Source of the DNA: Chryseobacterium aahli
Lineage (GTDB): Bacteria > Bacteroidota > Bacteroidia > Flavobacteriales > Weeksellaceae
Direction of reading: 5' to 3'
Length of the DNA stretch: 64,000 nucleotides
Assembly (NCBI RefSeq): GCF_022699665.1
Contig: NZ_JALDNB010000002.1
Span: 62,001-126,000 of the forward strand
Of this stretch, positions 1 through 8,718 are shown piece by piece (position 1 is the stretch's first letter; every line of letters begins with the position of its first letter). The notes under the pieces are model-generated. The model was not told where the DNA came from and searched no databases. It saw only the letters and a list, made by a program, of their open reading frames with translations. The position numbers and the translations under genes were made by a program.

Positions 1-385
1 TTTTTCTGTCTTTTTCAGAAGTTTTTTCGTCTTTGATTTGTGAAGATAACGTTTTAATCTGCGAATATAGGCTTGGTCCTGACTGAGCTTTCAGATTTTT
101 TTCAAATGATGTAAAATCTGCTTGTGGATCAATGTTCACATAATGCCATACTGAAGTCTGCTTCCACACTCCTGTAGTGTCAGACTTGATAAAATCTGGC
201 CAGTTTGCCCAATACGCCAAACGTTCTTGCCCCATCATTTTTCTTATTTCCCTTCTTGCTTTACCAGACAAGTGGTTTTCTGCAATCTCTGCAATTACTC
301 GGTGACCCGTCAATCCCCACGCAAAAGAATATACTGAGCTGGAGATCATTAATAAAAGCAGCATTTTAGAATAAATACTTTTCAT
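1..385 (-). CDS. S1/P1-type nuclease, N-terminal part (cut by window edge)
   Basis: The reverse strand has an ATG at 385 and stays open for 128 codons to the window edge. The product starts with a signal peptide (MKSIYSKMLLLLMISS, ending near SFA) followed by WGLTGHRVIAEIAE. In the S1/P1 family the mature protein begins with a Trp whose amino group, with the following His, binds the trinuclear zinc centre, and WGxxGH fits this exactly. A later SVWHYVNID segment is also family-like. It would be an exported, zinc-dependent nuclease or 3'-nucleotidase acting on single-stranded nucleic acid. It is transcribed away from the T6SS genes, so it need not be linked to them. The C-terminal half lies outside the window. 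Confidence 0.85.
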   Translation of the reverse strand, partial: MKSIYSKMLLLLMISSSVYSFAWGLTGHRVIAEIAENHLSGKARREIRKMMGQERLAYWANWPDFIKSDTTGVWKQTSVWHYVNIDPQADFTSFEKNLKAQSGPSLYSQIKTLSSQIKDEKTSEKDRK

Positions 386-617
386 TTTTTTAATAATAAT
401 TTTAGATGGCAAAGATAGGATAGACTTTTCAAAATCAGATGAAATTCGGAATATTTTCTTGTGATATTTATTGATTGTTAAATAAATTTAATCTGTCTTA
501 TTTTAATTAAAAAAAACTGTTGTTTTACTCATTAAATTCTAAATTTATCACTAAATTGGATTAGCAAAATATTTAGACATTTTTAAAAGAATATTTTTTC
601 AAATTTAAGAGATATAT

Positions 618-625
618 TATCTTTA
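618..625 (+). promoter_or_regulatory. Probable -7 element for the tssG-tssN-tssK operon
   Basis: TATCTTTA is close to the Bacteroidetes -7 consensus TAnnTTTG and lies about 31 bases before the tssG start. No clear -33 TTTG was found. The rest of 386-656 is A/T-rich and holds no gene I can recognise. Confidence 0.4.
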
Positions 626-656
626 CACTAACAACCAGAATCACGAATCACAAAGT

Positions 657-1598
657 ATGTACGACAATAGCATTGTAGATATGCATTATAACAAACTGCA
701 GACAGATTTTAAAGCTGAAGCAGTTGCCGTCAATCTCCTGAAATACCATCGGGCAGTAAGCAATATTTTTATCGACAGAATCGGAAGTAACGACCGGGCT
801 TATTTAAAGGATATCAAAAGTATTTCTAGTCAATATCTTGGTTTCGACGAAGAAGTTCTTAGCATAAAGACTTATAGAGAAGGTATTTATGATTATTTAC
901 CTGAAGGACTTTTTCACCCGCCGTCACTTAACACTTCAAGAAAAAATGTTGAAAGTGTAGTAAATGAAATCCGAAAGCAAAAACGAGTAGAAGAGGATGC
1001 ACGAAAATTTTTCATGCCTTTCGAACTTGAAATTTTCTTCACAGAAATCGGCGCTTTGCTGAAAGAATACGATTTTGATCTCGCAAGCGATACCGATTCA
1101 CTTTTGACGGTGTTTTCAGAGCTTTGGCCGGTTGTAAAGATGCTTGATAAAAAGAATGCGTATATTTTTATTCATATTTTACCTTTTTTCCATCAGATAA
1201 GAGGCGATAAAAAATGGTTCGAGCGTTGTATGACTTCATTTTTAGGAGTTCCTGTAGAAATTACTTTTACGCCCAATGTTATTGACAGAATTGAGGAAGA
1301 AGACGATTCTATTTTATTAGGGAATTCGAGATTGGGCGTAACGTACATCCCAAGTGGAAAACATATGGATGGAGAAAGAAATTGGATCGTCAATGTAGGC
1401 CCGATTCCGTATGATGAAATGAAAAAATATATTCCGGGAAATCCTTTCAGAAAAGTTCTTCAGGCTCTGTACGATTATTGCTTACCGGTACACGTAGATA
1501 TTGAAGAAAATTTTGTCACCGAAAAGAAAGAATATTCGTTTATGCTGGAAGATGACGAAAGAAATTCTAACAGGCTAGGTTTCTCTACTTTTCTGTAA
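657..1598 (+). CDS. tssG: Type VI secretion baseplate subunit TssG
   Basis: 313 residues, cytoplasmic, no signal peptide. TssG joins TssF in the wedge of the T6SS baseplate. Family traits are visible: a central ARKFFMPFELEIFFTE segment, then a LGVPVEI turn, an RLGVTYIPSG segment followed by VGPIPYDEMKKYIPG (the usual LG...GPL...flPG block), and an ending RLGFSTFL that matches the typical LGWTTWL terminus. It is first in a three-gene set, 53 bases before tssN. The partner tssF, normally a neighbour, is not in the window. Sequence divergence from proteobacterial TssG fits the Bacteroidetes subtype iii system. Confidence 0.75.
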   Translation: MYDNSIVDMHYNKLQTDFKAEAVAVNLLKYHRAVSNIFIDRIGSNDRAYLKDIKSISSQYLGFDEEVLSIKTYREGIYDYLPEGLFHPPSLNTSRKNVESVVNEIRKQKRVEEDARKFFMPFELEIFFTEIGALLKEYDFDLASDTDSLLTVFSELWPVVKMLDKKNAYIFIHILPFFHQIRGDKKWFERCMTSFLGVPVEITFTPNVIDRIEEEDDSILLGNSRLGVTYIPSGKHMDGERNWIVNVGPIPYDEMKKYIPGNPFRKVLQALYDYCLPVHVDIEENFVTEKKEYSFMLEDDERNSNRLGFSTFL

Positions 1599-1651
1599 AA
1601 TATTTTATTATATTTACAATCATCAATCACAATCATTATTAATTGAATTAA

Positions 1652-2551
1652 ATGGAATTTTCATCAGTAAAAGGTGTATTTTTAAGATTTATATTAGTGC
1701 CACTATTGGCGGTAATTATGATGGGCATCATGGGTGCCATCAGACGAAATCAGCCTGCAATTAAAATTAAGGTTATTATCATCTATGTTTTGCTATGCAG
1801 TTTGTGCCTGGCAATTCCAGGTTTTTTTGGATTCTCAAGGAATTTATTTAATCCTTATTGGTATTTGATTTCGCAGGCGATTTACTTATTATTAGGAATC
1901 TTTCATGTTAATTTAATGCATCGATTCTTTAGAAAACACATTCAGTCATTTGGCTTAAGCGTTTTATTTGAATCTGTACTTTCAATCACATGTGTTCTTT
2001 TGGGAGCTTACTTATTCGTACTCATTTTCACTTGGATCAGTAAAGATCAGGGATATCCGATTATGTCTGCGACCAGTGCTTTGATCTTTTTTGTTCCGAT
2101 GGTCTTTCACTACTGTTACATTCAGTTTATCAGTATTCCGGTTGATATTTATAAAACCTGGAAATATTCTCCAGATCAGAAACCACCGGATTTTGAAGGA
2201 GCAGATTTTGACCGATTAATGGTTTTAAATGTTGAATTGAGCAAGAATCTTGAAGATGCCAACCGATTTAGAATTAAAGCTAAAACTTTACCGACAGGAG
2301 TTACTTTCGGAGACTGGTTTTTCCGTGTGGTAGACGATTACAATCATAAAAATCCGAAATCAATCATTCACTTGTCAGACGAAGCGAAAGAATCATATTA
2401 CTGGATATTTTACACCAAAAAATCTTTTTTCAGTTTCAGAAAATACATCGATTTTGATCAGGATATCAACACCAACAGTATTTCTGAAAATGAAGTGGTC
2501 ATCTGTAAAAGGGTGATTCAGCATGAGGAAGAAGGAAAAAGAAAAGCATAA
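1652..2551 (+). CDS. tssN: T6SS subtype iii membrane protein TssN
   Basis: 299 residues. The first about 165 residues carry four to five hydrophobic segments (beginning FILVPLLAVIMMGIMGAI), followed by a soluble C-terminal part of about 130 residues rich in charged and aromatic residues (FGDWFFRVVDDYNHKNPKS). Topology, length and position between tssG and tssK match TssN, a Bacteroidetes-only T6SS component thought to take part in the membrane complex that replaces TssJLM. I cannot see a catalytic motif. The assignment relies on topology and neighbours more than on residue motifs. Confidence 0.7.
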   Translation: MEFSSVKGVFLRFILVPLLAVIMMGIMGAIRRNQPAIKIKVIIIYVLLCSLCLAIPGFFGFSRNLFNPYWYLISQAIYLLLGIFHVNLMHRFFRKHIQSFGLSVLFESVLSITCVLLGAYLFVLIFTWISKDQGYPIMSATSALIFFVPMVFHYCYIQFISIPVDIYKTWKYSPDQKPPDFEGADFDRLMVLNVELSKNLEDANRFRIKAKTLPTGVTFGDWFFRVVDDYNHKNPKSIIHLSDEAKESYYWIFYTKKSFFSFRKYIDFDQDINTNSISENEVVICKRVIQHEEEGKRKA

Positions 2552-2576
2552 TCACAAATTTTAAAAAAGTATTACT

Positions 2577-3722
2577 ATGATACAGCCAATCAAACATTTT
2601 GCAATCAACTGGGTCGACGGGATGAAAGTTTCCCAGAGACATCTTAATGATCAGGATAATTTCTTAATAGATACGATTAGAGACGCCAATTCTTTGGCCA
2701 TAACTACATATAACTACGGATTGTTGCCAATTCCGAACGAATTTACAGACAAAACTATCTTTGATGTTCACAATACCGCTACCAACGATGTTCAGCTTGT
2801 GATTAAACATTGCAGCGCCGTTACATTGGCCGGTTACAGAATTGAACTCAAAGACAGGAGAGTGAGTGTAAAATCGCTAGCGAAGTCGATGAATATGGAG
2901 GAAGATAACATCGATGGTGAATATTATATTCTAATTTCGGTGAATCCTTTTGATAAAGTTCCGTTTGGAGATATTGATCCGGAAGAAATTCCGCCAAGAC
3001 ATCCGAATGCTCATGCGAATTATCATATCGAATTGCTTCCGGTTTCTTCACTGAACAGCAGTTATTCAGGAGGAAATTATCTCGTTGTAGGAAAGGTCGA
3101 TTTTAAAGGAAATATTACTCAGGTGAATTCTACTTTTATTCCACCTTGTACTTCAGTACAAAGTCATCCTGCATTGATTGATTATTACAATGGTTATGCA
3201 AAATCAATTGGAAATCTACAACAGTACGCATTTAAAATCATTCAGAAAGCTTCCCATAAAAATCAAAATACAGCATTAGCCTTAAATGTAAAATCATTGT
3301 GTACAGTTTTGGTAAATACATTTGGAGATATGTATTTCCAGTTCAGAAATGTAATTCCTTACCAGGCACCGGTTTTTTTGATTGAATCTTTTGCAAAACT
3401 GGCTTTAAGAATGTACAATGCAACTCAGGTTTTGGTGCCTGCAGAATTGGAAGAAATGCTCAATTACAGTTTAGAATGGAGCGAAATTGCGCCTCATACT
3501 TTACTCAATCAATTATCAACGGTTGCAGAAACCAATTACGACCACCACAACTGTGGCGAACCGCTTTTATACATTCAGCAGATGTTGAGAAGTCTGGAAA
3601 TTATTTTCTCTAAATTGAGCGAACTCGATTACATCGGTCAGCGTAAAGAAAATATTATTGTTAACGAACAGGAAGTTTCTTCAAACACCAATCCGAAAAG
3701 AGGTTGGAGTGTTTTAGACTAG
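2577..3722 (+). CDS. tssK: Type VI secretion baseplate adaptor TssK
   Basis: 381 residues, shorter than the about 440 typical of proteobacterial TssK. The N-terminus (NWVDGMKVSQRHLNDQDNFL) corresponds to the diagnostic W-x-x-G-M-x-x-x-x-x-H-x-x-x-Q start of TssK. TssK links the baseplate to the membrane complex. The gene starts 25 bases after the tssN stop, so the two are very likely co-transcribed, and a terminator follows at 3745-3774, ending the operon. No sheath, Hcp, ClpV or VgrG gene follows. Confidence 0.8.
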   Translation: MIQPIKHFAINWVDGMKVSQRHLNDQDNFLIDTIRDANSLAITTYNYGLLPIPNEFTDKTIFDVHNTATNDVQLVIKHCSAVTLAGYRIELKDRRVSVKSLAKSMNMEEDNIDGEYYILISVNPFDKVPFGDIDPEEIPPRHPNAHANYHIELLPVSSLNSSYSGGNYLVVGKVDFKGNITQVNSTFIPPCTSVQSHPALIDYYNGYAKSIGNLQQYAFKIIQKASHKNQNTALALNVKSLCTVLVNTFGDMYFQFRNVIPYQAPVFLIESFAKLALRMYNATQVLVPAELEEMLNYSLEWSEIAPHTLLNQLSTVAETNYDHHNCGEPLLYIQQMLRSLEIIFSKLSELDYIGQRKENIIVNEQEVSSNTNPKRGWSVLD

Positions 3723-3744
3723 CAATTTAAACTTTAAAATACCT

Positions 3745-3774
3745 AATCCCGTGATTCATATTTCGGGATTTTTT
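3745..3774 (+). terminator. Rho-independent terminator after tssK
   Basis: The stem AAATCCCG / CGGGATTT has a 12-base loop and is followed by a T-run, 23 bases after the tssK stop. It marks the end of the tssG-N-K operon. Confidence 0.8.
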
Positions 3775-3827
3775 ATGTAAAATTGTTGAGTGAAATTCAT
3801 AAAAATAATTCTATAGTTATATCGAAA

Positions 3828-4994
3828 ATGAACATTGAAAAAATAAGACAAGATACAAAAGGATTGTCTGACAAAATATTCTTAAACAGCGCAGGTTCTT
3901 CATTAATGCCTAGCATCGTCGTAGAATCAATGGTTGATTACTTTCATCAGGAAGAACAATTCGGAGGATACGAAGTTGCCAACAGAAATGTTGATTTACT
4001 GGAACAATTTTACAAAGAAACTGCAAAATTAATCAACTGCAAACCTTCAAATATTGCCTTTGCAGCAAGTGCAACTGAGGCTTTTGCGAAAGCTATGTCG
4101 AGTATTGTTTTCAAAGAAGGCGATTGTATTATTACCACGGTTGACGATTATATTTCCAATCAGATTACATTTATTTCTTTACAGAAAAAACTGAATGTAC
4201 AAATCGTCAGAATGAAAAATCTTCCTGATAACGAATTGGATCTGGAGGATTTTGAAAATTTAATTAAAAAATATAATCCCAAATTAGTTGCTGTCACTCA
4301 TATTCCTACTAATTCTGGATTGATTCAAAATGTAGAAGCTGTGGGCAAAATCTGCCGTCAATATGATATTTTTTATTTGGTGGATGCGTGTCAGTCTGTT
4401 GGACAAATGGTCGTCGATGTAGAAAAAATGTACTGTGATTTTCTTACCGCAACCGGCAGGAAATTTCTTCGAGGACCAAGAGGAACTGGTTTTTTATATG
4501 TTTCAGATCGAGTTTTGGAGAAAGATTATGCCCCCCTGCTTTTGGATGCAATGGGCGCATATTGGTCAAAATTTAATGATTATGAATTATTTAAAACTGC
4601 AAAAAGATTTGAATATTTTGAGCATTCATACGGTTCAGTTGTAGGCTTCACTGAAACTTTAAAATATGCAAACAATGTAGGGTTGGAAAATATTGAAAAT
4701 TACAACAGAAAATTATCCGAAAAACTAAGAGAGAATCTTCAGAATTCAGGTTTTAAGGTTTTAGATCAGGGAAATCGATTAAGCAGTATTGTGACTTTTT
4801 GTGGTGCGGATAATGATTTAGAGAATATTCAGAAAGTCCTTACAGAAAATAATGTATTCTTCTCTGTAAGTTATAAAAATTCTGCACTGATTGACTTTAC
4901 TAACAAAAATGTGCCTGGAGCGATACGGCTTTCTCCCCATTATTTTAATACGATGGAAGAAATTGAAAAAATATCCGAAATTTTAAAAGGATAA
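3828..4994 (+). CDS. Class V-fold PLP-dependent aminotransferase / cysteine desulfurase-like enzyme
   Basis: 388 residues from ATG 3828. A TTG 45 bases upstream is in frame but adds an unconserved stretch (LSEIHKNNSIVISK), so the ATG is preferred. The fold-type I signature is clear: LVDACQSVGQ supplies the Asp that contacts the PLP pyridine nitrogen, and the TGRKFLRGPRGTGF block holds the Schiff-base Lys near residue 212. This block resembles isopenicillin-epimerase-like and C-S lyase-like members more than IscS or SufS. There is no catalytic-loop Cys of SufS type that I can place, so a desulfurase role is not shown. Substrate unknown. Confidence 0.7.
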   Translation: MNIEKIRQDTKGLSDKIFLNSAGSSLMPSIVVESMVDYFHQEEQFGGYEVANRNVDLLEQFYKETAKLINCKPSNIAFAASATEAFAKAMSSIVFKEGDCIITTVDDYISNQITFISLQKKLNVQIVRMKNLPDNELDLEDFENLIKKYNPKLVAVTHIPTNSGLIQNVEAVGKICRQYDIFYLVDACQSVGQMVVDVEKMYCDFLTATGRKFLRGPRGTGFLYVSDRVLEKDYAPLLLDAMGAYWSKFNDYELFKTAKRFEYFEHSYGSVVGFTETLKYANNVGLENIENYNRKLSEKLRENLQNSGFKVLDQGNRLSSIVTFCGADNDLENIQKVLTENNVFFSVSYKNSALIDFTNKNVPGAIRLSPHYFNTMEEIEKISEILKG

Positions 4995-5064
4995 TTTGAC
5001 TTTGAGAGTTTCAGTCAACTTCAGAATAATTAATTTTTCATAAGCTGAAACTCTCAAAGTCAAA
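4995..5064. terminator. Long perfect inverted repeat between convergent genes (bidirectional terminator)
   Basis: A 20-base arm (4995-5014, starting TTTGACTTTG) is repeated as its exact reverse complement at 5045-5064, with a 30-base A/T-rich loop. It fills almost the whole gap between the convergent aminotransferase and DtxR-family genes. The fully matched arms are longer than a normal terminator stem. Confidence 0.65.
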
Positions 5065-5067
5065 AGT

Positions 5068-5721
5068 TTATTTTTTAACCAGAATTTTCTCCGTTGCTTT
5101 TTTACTTAAAACTTCGTGCTTTCCGTCAACTTCAACGGTTACAGATTTATCAAAATCTTCAATTTTAATGATCTTTATTTTAGTATTCAGGAGAAGTTTT
5201 CTTTCGGTTAGGTAGTTCAGAAAAGCATCATCCGATAAGGTTACAGAAGCAAAAACTATATTTTCTCCAACTTTGCAGTCGCTTAATTTCTGTAAATCCA
5301 TCGAGATAATATTTCCGTCTTTATCAGGAATGGGTTCTCCGTGAGGATCGAATTTGGGATGATCTAAAATTTCATCCATCTTATCAAAAAATATTTTTGA
5401 GTGAACGTGTTCCAGCTGTTCGGCAATTTCATGAACATTTTCCCATCCGAAGTTCATTTTTTTAACCAGAAACATTTCGGTCAGTCTGTGTTTTCTGACC
5501 ACCAATGCAGCTTCACGTCTGCCTTTTTCGGTAACTTTCAGAGGTTTGTAGGTTTCGTAGATAACCCATTTTTTTTCTGAAAATTTCTTCATCATATTAT
5601 TAACGCTCGGCATTTTCACATTGAGGAATTTGCTGAGTTCGTTAATCGTCACTTTACCTTCATTGTCAACTAAATGAAACAAAGCCTTCAGATAATTTTC
5701 TTCGGTTAATGTTGTCTTCAA
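5068..5721 (-). CDS. DtxR/MntR-family metal-dependent transcriptional regulator
   Basis: 217 residues. Domains in order: an N-terminal winged helix (about 1-70, ELSKFLNVKMPSVNNMMKKF), a metal-binding and dimerisation domain (about 70-140) with HRLTEMFLV and HEIAEQLEHVHSKIFFDKMDE, which carry the His/Glu ligands of this family, and a C-terminal FeoA/SH3-like domain (about 150-217). The family represses metal uptake genes when loaded with Mn(II) or Fe(II). Which metal is used cannot be read from the sequence. No transporter gene is adjacent. A palindrome directly before its start (5724-5753) suggests self-control. Confidence 0.85.
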   Translation of the reverse strand: MKTTLTEENYLKALFHLVDNEGKVTINELSKFLNVKMPSVNNMMKKFSEKKWVIYETYKPLKVTEKGRREAALVVRKHRLTEMFLVKKMNFGWENVHEIAEQLEHVHSKIFFDKMDEILDHPKFDPHGEPIPDKDGNIISMDLQKLSDCKVGENIVFASVTLSDDAFLNYLTERKLLLNTKIKIIKIEDFDKSVTVEVDGKHEVLSKKATEKILVKK

Positions 5722-5723
5722 AA

Positions 5724-5753
5724 TGTTAGATGATTTTCATTACAAATCTAACA
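5724..5753. promoter_or_regulatory. Candidate operator of the DtxR-family regulator
   Basis: TGTTAGAT (5724-5731) and ATCTAACA (5746-5753) form a perfect 8+8 inverted repeat with a 14-base spacer, starting 3 bases before the regulator's start codon. The length (30 bases) and TTAG/CTAA half-sites recall DtxR-type boxes. It could equally control the divergent threonine aldolase gene at 5807. Confidence 0.5.
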
Positions 5754-5806
5754 AAATAATATTTAAAATTGAGTCTTGTTATTTTAAGTTTTTTTAATTT
5801 TACACT

Positions 5807-6835
5807 ATGAAATTTTCATTTAAAAACGACTATTCTGAGGGTTGTCATCCCAAAATTCTTGAAGCACTTGTACATTATAACCTCGATCAGCAGGCTGGTT
5901 ATGGAGAAGATCAGTATTCGGTGAAAGCTAAAGATTTAATTAAAGAAAAAATAAATAATCCAGATTCTGATGTCTATTTTGTCTCAGGTGGAACTCAGGC
6001 AAATCTGATTGTTATTTCTTCCATTTTAAAGCCTTATCAATGTGTGATTTCTGCGGCGACTGGACATATTCTGAATAATGAAACCGGAGCGATTGAAGCG
6101 ACAGGACATAAAATTTTAAGCATTGAAAAAGAAGACGGAAAATTAACTCCATCCGATATTATTCCTGTCCTGGAAAATCACAAAAATATTCCGCACCAAG
6201 TAATGCCGAAGCTTGTGTACATCTCTAATTCTACTGAACTTGGAACGGTTTATACAAAAAATGAATTGGAGGGTTTATCCCTTTTCTGCAGAGACAATAA
6301 TCTGTATTTATTCATGGATGGAGCAAGATTAGGACATGCTTTGACATCCGAAATTAGCGATTTAAGTTTAGAAGATGTAGCGAAATTAACCGATGTTTTT
6401 TATCTTGGTGGAACAAAAAACGGAGCGTTATTGGGCGAAGCGATTATCATCAACAATCTGCTGTTGCAGGAAGATTTTGCATTTAATATCAAACAAAAAG
6501 GAGCGTTGTTGGCAAAAGGTCGTTTATTGGGAATTCAGTTTTTAGAATTGATGCAGAATGATTTGTATTTTGATCTGGCAAAACACGCTAACCAACAAGC
6601 CATGAAAATAAAAAATGCTTTACTGCAAAAGGGGACATCTTTTCTATCTGACACTTTTACCAATCAGATTTTCCCGATTTTAAGCCATGAGCTTATTGAA
6701 ATTTTATCAGAGAAATTTGAATTTTATGTTTGGAAAAGTATCTGTGAAAAATCATCTGCGATCCGATTGATTACCTCATGGAATACAAGTGACGAAGCCG
6801 TTGATGACTTTATAGAAATTATTGATAATCATTAA
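5807..6835 (+). CDS. ltaE: Low-specificity threonine aldolase / beta-eliminating lyase
   Basis: 342 residues, fold-type I PLP enzyme that splits L-threonine or allo-threonine into glycine and acetaldehyde. Visible marks: NDYSEGCHPKILEAL at the start, FVSGGTQANL (PLP phosphate contact), SAATGHILNNETGAIE (stacking His), LFMDGARLGHAL (Asp-Arg), and FYLGGTKNGALLGE with the Schiff-base Lys near residue 205. Length fits the family. It is divergent from the DtxR-like gene, with an 85-base shared promoter space. Also annotated generally as a beta-eliminating lyase. Confidence 0.85.
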   Translation: MKFSFKNDYSEGCHPKILEALVHYNLDQQAGYGEDQYSVKAKDLIKEKINNPDSDVYFVSGGTQANLIVISSILKPYQCVISAATGHILNNETGAIEATGHKILSIEKEDGKLTPSDIIPVLENHKNIPHQVMPKLVYISNSTELGTVYTKNELEGLSLFCRDNNLYLFMDGARLGHALTSEISDLSLEDVAKLTDVFYLGGTKNGALLGEAIIINNLLLQEDFAFNIKQKGALLAKGRLLGIQFLELMQNDLYFDLAKHANQQAMKIKNALLQKGTSFLSDTFTNQIFPILSHELIEILSEKFEFYVWKSICEKSSAIRLITSWNTSDEAVDDFIEIIDNH

Positions 6836-6843
6836 AAAAAAAC

Positions 6844-6919
6844 CTCTTGCAGATTAAAGGGATTACGCAGATTTTTTTTGATTGAAATTAATCTGCGTAA
6901 TCTACAAAATCAGCGAGAG
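6844..6919. repeat. Palindromic dispersed repeat, CTCGCAGATT family, copy 1
   Basis: The inner arms GATTACGCAGATT (6861-6873) and AATCTGCGTAATC (6890-6902) are perfect complements, and the outer arms CTCTTGCAGATT and AATCAGCGAGAG match at 10 of 12 positions. The same CTCGCAGATT / AATCTGCGAG arms occur at 8719-8818 and 60566-60626. It sits between the convergent ltaE and deacetylase genes and may also stop transcription. Confidence 0.75.
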
Positions 6920-6981
6920 TTTTAAACTTTCAACACTCTCTTAAAGCATTATACATCTTTTGTTTCTCTGTGGTAAAATTA

Positions 6982-7848
6982 TTAATTCAGAACTTCATTA
7001 ATTTTCGGGTATTCTGAAATTTTTCTGAATACAAAACGATTGGTTTTTTGTAGTTTTTCAATAAATAAATCCAATTCATTTACAGAATCGGCATCCGTTA
7101 AATATTGATCGTGAGTAAGAAAAACCAGATGTCTTGAAGTTTTTTCGAGATCATTAAAAAAGATACTGTCCACTTTTTTTAGCATGACCTGATGATTATC
7201 TTTAAGCTGCATTTTATTGGTGGGTTTCCATTCGAGATCCCAGCCGATTACTTTATAACCTGCAGTTTTTAATCTGTTTGCTGCTTCATTTGAAGTTTTG
7301 ATATCGGTACTCATAATATTATTGAGTCTCCAGATATTTCTTCCAGGAGTTCTGGCAATTTTATTCTGTAATCGTAAACTGTCTTTTGCAGTATCAAAAT
7401 CATGCACAACCATTGCAGGATTTTGATAGAAATCTGTGTATCTGTTGTGAGCATGGGTGTGACTATGATTAGCCAATTCGATTAATCTGTCTTTTCTGAG
7501 AGATTCGAGGTCGTCTTTTTGTCGTTTGCTTCCGTTGGCATGTTCGCCCACTAAAAATGCAGTGGCACAAACATTACGTTTATGAAGAATTTTAAGAAGG
7601 TTTTCAGTACCGCGATTGGGACCGTCATCAAAAGTGAGATAAATAACTCTTTTGTCTGAGACGACTTCATCATCATCAATTTTCAAAACTTGCTTTGCGA
7701 CGGGAGGTTCTTTAGAAATCATCGTTTCAGATTCTTTCTTGTTTTTTTTCTGATTACAACTTGTAAACAAAATTGATGTTGCACCGAACACTGCAACCAT
7801 CCCTAGAAAAGTCCTGTTAAAAGACTTTTCCGCAAAAGTTTTTTTCAT
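6982..7848 (-). CDS. Polysaccharide deacetylase family lipoprotein (NodB domain)
   Basis: 288 residues. The N-terminus has a hydrophobic segment ending in SILFTSC, a lipobox-like site with Cys about residue 31, so it is probably a lipoprotein in the periplasm or outer membrane. The NodB domain follows: YLTFDDGPNRGT carries the catalytic base and metal-binding Asp, and NHSHTHAH carries the metal-binding His residues. Family members remove N- or O-acetyl groups from chitooligosaccharides, peptidoglycan or other glycans. The substrate cannot be told here. Neighbours give no pathway hint. Confidence 0.85.
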   Translation of the reverse strand: MKKTFAEKSFNRTFLGMVAVFGATSILFTSCNQKKNKKESETMISKEPPVAKQVLKIDDDEVVSDKRVIYLTFDDGPNRGTENLLKILHKRNVCATAFLVGEHANGSKRQKDDLESLRKDRLIELANHSHTHAHNRYTDFYQNPAMVVHDFDTAKDSLRLQNKIARTPGRNIWRLNNIMSTDIKTSNEAANRLKTAGYKVIGWDLEWKPTNKMQLKDNHQVMLKKVDSIFFNDLEKTSRHLVFLTHDQYLTDADSVNELDLFIEKLQKTNRFVFRKISEYPKINEVLN

Positions 7849-7966
7849 AAAAATTGATGGATATTAAATTGTTAAAAAATGTTAATTTTCAAGTTTTAAA
7901 TTTAGCAATTTTAATACCAATAATTGTGAGAAATTTTTAGATTTAATTAAATTTTAATAAAAATTA

Positions 7967-8701
7967 TTAAGCCAAAATTTTTTGAAGATATAAACCATTT
8001 TTAATCGCCGAAATCCCCCAGGTATTATTGAAAAATATAAATGATTTCAAACCTGAATTTTTAATTTTCTCTGCCAAATCATTTAAAAAATCTTCTGAAT
8101 ACTCTGATTTATAAAGTACAGGTTTTCCGTGAAGCCGATAGTAAAGTGTATCATTTGAATTGATTACGATATCTTCTGAAAGCTTCCCAGGAAAACTTAC
8201 GCCGGAGAAAATGACTTTATTGTCTTTTAAAATTTTATAAATTTCCTCATTCCACCAAGATTCATGACGGAATTCAATAACGTTTAAAAATTGAGAATCA
8301 ATATTCTCTAAAATCAGTTTTAAATTTTGCTCCGTATTTTTAAATGAAGGCGGAAACTGATATAAAAATCCTTCGAGCTTTTCTTTTAAATTGCTTTGAA
8401 TATGCGCGCAGAATTCGGTGATTTCTTCTTTGCAGTTTTCCAATCTTTTTACATGTGAAATCGTCTTCGGAATTTTAATGAAAAATTTTAAATCTTCAGG
8501 AGTTTCATCAAACCATTTTTGAAGTGTTTTGGCGGTTGGTTTTCTATAAAATGTAGAATTGATTTCTACCGCATTGAACTGCTGAGAATACAAACTTAAA
8601 TAATCTTTACTTTTAGCATCTTCGGGATACAAAGTTCCCTTCCAATCGTTATTGTAAAAGCCTGAGCATCCGATATAATTTTTTTCTTTTTTCATTTTCA
8701 A
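7967..8701 (-). CDS. DUF72 (YecE-like) protein
   Basis: 244 residues starting MKMKKEKNYIGCSGFYNNDWKGTLYP, the typical DUF72 opening (IGTSGWxYxxWxGxFYP). Later family marks are NAVEINSTFYRKPT, FLYQFPPSFKNT, NVIEFRHESWW and YYRLHGKP. The fold is a TIM barrel and the biochemical role is unknown. It ends 118 bases from the deacetylase start on the same strand; no functional link is visible. Confidence 0.85.
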   Translation of the reverse strand: MKMKKEKNYIGCSGFYNNDWKGTLYPEDAKSKDYLSLYSQQFNAVEINSTFYRKPTAKTLQKWFDETPEDLKFFIKIPKTISHVKRLENCKEEITEFCAHIQSNLKEKLEGFLYQFPPSFKNTEQNLKLILENIDSQFLNVIEFRHESWWNEEIYKILKDNKVIFSGVSFPGKLSEDIVINSNDTLYYRLHGKPVLYKSEYSEDFLNDLAEKIKNSGLKSFIFFNNTWGISAIKNGLYLQKILA

Positions 8702-8718
8702 AATTCAATTAATTTATT

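Noticed and set aside
3783..3827. TTG start that lengthens the class V aminotransferase by 15 residues
   Set aside because: The added residues look unconserved, the ATG at 3828 begins the typical N-terminus, and a terminator stem lies just upstream.
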